NCBI RefSeq assembly: GCF_009720625.1 | Contig: NZ_CP046266.1 | Span: 753,501-817,500, forward strand | Origin: Metabacillus sediminilitoris | GTDB lineage: Bacteria > Bacillota > Bacilli > Bacillales > Bacillaceae | Direction of reading: 5' to 3' | Length of the DNA: 64,000 nt | Shown: in pieces, positions 62,559-64,000 of the stretch | Layout: each line of letters starts with the position of its first letter | Position numbering within the stretch: position 1 is the stretch's first letter | Notes under the pieces: generated by a model | Database searches by the model: none | Told to the model about the DNA's origin: nothing | What the model saw: the letters and a program-made list of their open reading frames with translations, nothing else | Program-made: the position numbers and the translations under genes

Positions 62559-63764
62559 TTATGTTATTGATACTGGTTGATCTTGAACTGTATCTAACTG
62601 ATACTGTATTGCTGCTTTGCATAATGTTTTAGCTGCAATGAGAATCGCTTTTTCATCAATATCGAATTTTGGATGATGGTGTGGATAAGCATGTTCTTCA
62701 TTTGCTGGTTTTGCTCCAGTAAAGAAAAAGGTTCCCTTTACATGTTGTAAATAATAAGAAAAATCTTCACCGGTCATGTCTAATGGACTTTCTTCTACAT
62801 GATTGACTCCAGGCACCTGTTCTGCTATTTCTTTTAGAAATTTTGTTTCTGCTTCATGGTTTACAACAGCAGGATACCCTCTAAAATAGGTATAATCATA
62901 TTGTGCATTATTCATTAAGCATGTACCTTTGACGATCTGGTCGATTTCTTGCTCAATTTGTGTTCGAACATGATCATCGAATGTACGCACTGTACCAATT
63001 AATTTTGCAGTATCTGCAATGACATTAAAGGCATTTTCTGCTACGAAGGATCCAATACTCACGACAGCTGAATGAATAGGATCCACTTTCCGGCTAACAA
63101 TTTGTTGTAAATTCGTCACGACTTGTGATCCAATTAAAATCGCATCCTTTGATTTATGAGGCTGTGCCCCATGTCCGCCTTTTCCATGGATTGTCAATTG
63201 AAATCGATCAGCTGCTGCCATTATCGGACCAACTCGATATTGAATTGTTCCAACTGGTACAGTCGCCCAAAGATGTGTACCGAAAATGACATCCACACCT
63301 TCTAAGCAGCCATCGTTTATCATCGGCAAAGCTCCACCTGGTGCATATTCTTCAGCATGCTGATGAAGGAGGACAATATTGCCGTTTATATGATGGCGAT
63401 TGTTATAAAGCACCTTTGCTAAGACAAGTAATGCAGCTGTATGACCGTCATGGCCACATGCATGCATGACTCCAGGTACAGTGGATTTATATTCAACCTC
63501 CTTTTCATCTTGAATTGGCAGGGCATCAAAATCAGCTCGTAATGCAACCGTTGGACCTGGCAAATCACCTTTGATAGTAGCAACAACCCCGTTCCCGCCA
63601 ACATTTTCCCTTACATCCACACCGAGATGTTTATAATAATTCACAATATAATTTGCCGTTTTTATTTCGTTAAAAGATAATTCAGGGTGCATATGTAAAT
63701 AACGACGAATTTCAATCATTTCTGAATAATGTTTATCCAATAAAGACCATAAATGATCAAGCAT
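62559..63764 (-). CDS. yhaA: M20-family amidohydrolase (N-acyl-amino acid hydrolase) YhaA
   Basis: A 401-residue metallohydrolase (B. subtilis YhaA about 396). Metal ligands are in MHACGHDGHTAALL near residue 103, HQHAEEYAPGGA near 140, a His in IFGTHLWA near 165, and GEDFSYYLQ near 355. TIHGKGGHGAQPH is the dimerisation lid with its conserved His. It removes acyl groups from N-acyl amino acids, as in hippurate or N-acetyl-aminoacid hydrolysis, in the cytosol. Position beside ecsC matches B. subtilis. Confidence 0.92.
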   Translation of the reverse strand: MLDHLWSLLDKHYSEMIEIRRYLHMHPELSFNEIKTANYIVNYYKHLGVDVRENVGGNGVVATIKGDLPGPTVALRADFDALPIQDEKEVEYKSTVPGVMHACGHDGHTAALLVLAKVLYNNRHHINGNIVLLHQHAEEYAPGGALPMINDGCLEGVDVIFGTHLWATVPVGTIQYRVGPIMAAADRFQLTIHGKGGHGAQPHKSKDAILIGSQVVTNLQQIVSRKVDPIHSAVVSIGSFVAENAFNVIADTAKLIGTVRTFDDHVRTQIEQEIDQIVKGTCLMNNAQYDYTYFRGYPAVVNHEAETKFLKEIAEQVPGVNHVEESPLDMTGEDFSYYLQHVKGTFFFTGAKPANEEHAYPHHHPKFDIDEKAILIAAKTLCKAAIQYQLDTVQDQPVSIT

Positions 63765-63910
63765 AACTCTCCACCTTCTTCTTAAAAGATTATAAAAAGC
63801 ATTTATTAGTAAATAAAAAATGTATTAAAATAAAGGGTATTGATATTAGCTAGATTTTAGTTAAAAAATTGGAAAAATTCAAGAAATTTAATTTTGCTGG
63901 GAGGAAAAAT

Positions 63911-64000
63911 GTGAAAAAGGTTTATTTATTAAGTTTATTAACAGTGTTATTTGTTGGATTAGTTATTTTGATAAAAACAAATTCATTTGTGGCACTGGAC
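63911..64000 (+). CDS. 5' end of a membrane-protein gene, cut by the window
   Basis: A GTG behind GGGAGG opens a frame that runs off the window after 30 codons. It reads MKKVYLLSLLTVLFVGLVIL then IKTNSFVALD: a short basic start, one membrane span, then a polar segment ending in LD. This opening is like those of phosphatase PAP2-family proteins, but 30 residues cannot prove it. It is divergent from yhaA. Confidence 0.6.
   Translation, partial: MKKVYLLSLLTVLFVGLVILIKTNSFVALD

Overview
This window is about 64 kb of the chromosome of a low-GC, endospore-forming Bacillaceae bacterium. I did not name the species. The evidence is AT-rich DNA with strong AGGAGG-type ribosome binding sites, sporulation genes (an alpha/beta SASP, sda, two YjcZ-type miniproteins, yhaL, forespore and mother-cell promoter motifs), and long synteny with the Bacillus subtilis yhe-yha-hit-ecs region: nhaC-nhaX, ssp, yheE, yheC/D, yheA, yhaX, hemZ, yhaR-Q-P, yhaO-N-M-L, prsA, yhaI, hpr, yhaH, trpP, serC, hit, ecsABC, yhaA. 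Gene symbols are assigned from protein recognition plus this gene order; no database search was run.

Layout. 0.1-9 kb: single genes separated by clear terminators (two membrane proteins, a Cof-type HAD phosphatase, a Gfo/Idh oxidoreductase, a spore-type catalase behind a sigma-G-like promoter, a YitT protein, a DedA protein, a DUF445 protein). 9-16 kb: a SulP transporter, a short sda gene with a TTG start, and class I ribonucleotide reductase nrdA/nrdB on the minus strand under a cobalamin riboswitch. 16-19.3 kb: nhaC, nhaX, a 23-residue membrane peptide and a degenerate HPr-like protein, then a YbjQ protein. 19.4-28.2 kb: SASP, msmX, a CdaR-type regulator and a minus-strand block ending in yheE, with four tandem YheC/YheD ATP-grasp genes behind a sigma-K-like promoter. 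28.7-43.4 kb: yheA, yhaX, transporters, hemZ, an SDR oxidoreductase, a KinB-like sensor kinase, yhaR, and the yhaQ/yhaP ABC exporter. 43.4-45 kb: a padR gene and a DUF2812 pseudogene split by an array of eleven 51-52 bp tandem repeats. 45-58.5 kb: the yhaO/yhaN nuclease pair, yhaM, yhaL, prsA, yjcZ-like genes, yhaI, hpr, yhaH, trpP (with a TRAP site over its ribosome binding site), serC and hit. 58.5-59.8 kb: a 1.3 kb gene-free zone of dispersed hairpin repeats and a block with seven copies of ACACCTCATTT in a duplicated pattern. 59.8-64 kb: ecsABC, yhaA and the first 30 codons of a further gene.

The coding content is mostly ordinary core genome, and I see no defence island, prophage, CRISPR array or transposase. 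The unexplained material is non-coding: (i) the 568-nt tandem array sitting exactly between two codons of the DUF2812 gene, (ii) the ACACCTCATTT block upstream of ecsA, and (iii) a family of dispersed hairpins whose variable apical stems change in a compensatory way between copies. The most informative regulatory readings are the cobalamin riboswitch ahead of a B12-independent ribonucleotide reductase, and the sporulation promoters ahead of the catalase and the ATP-grasp cluster.
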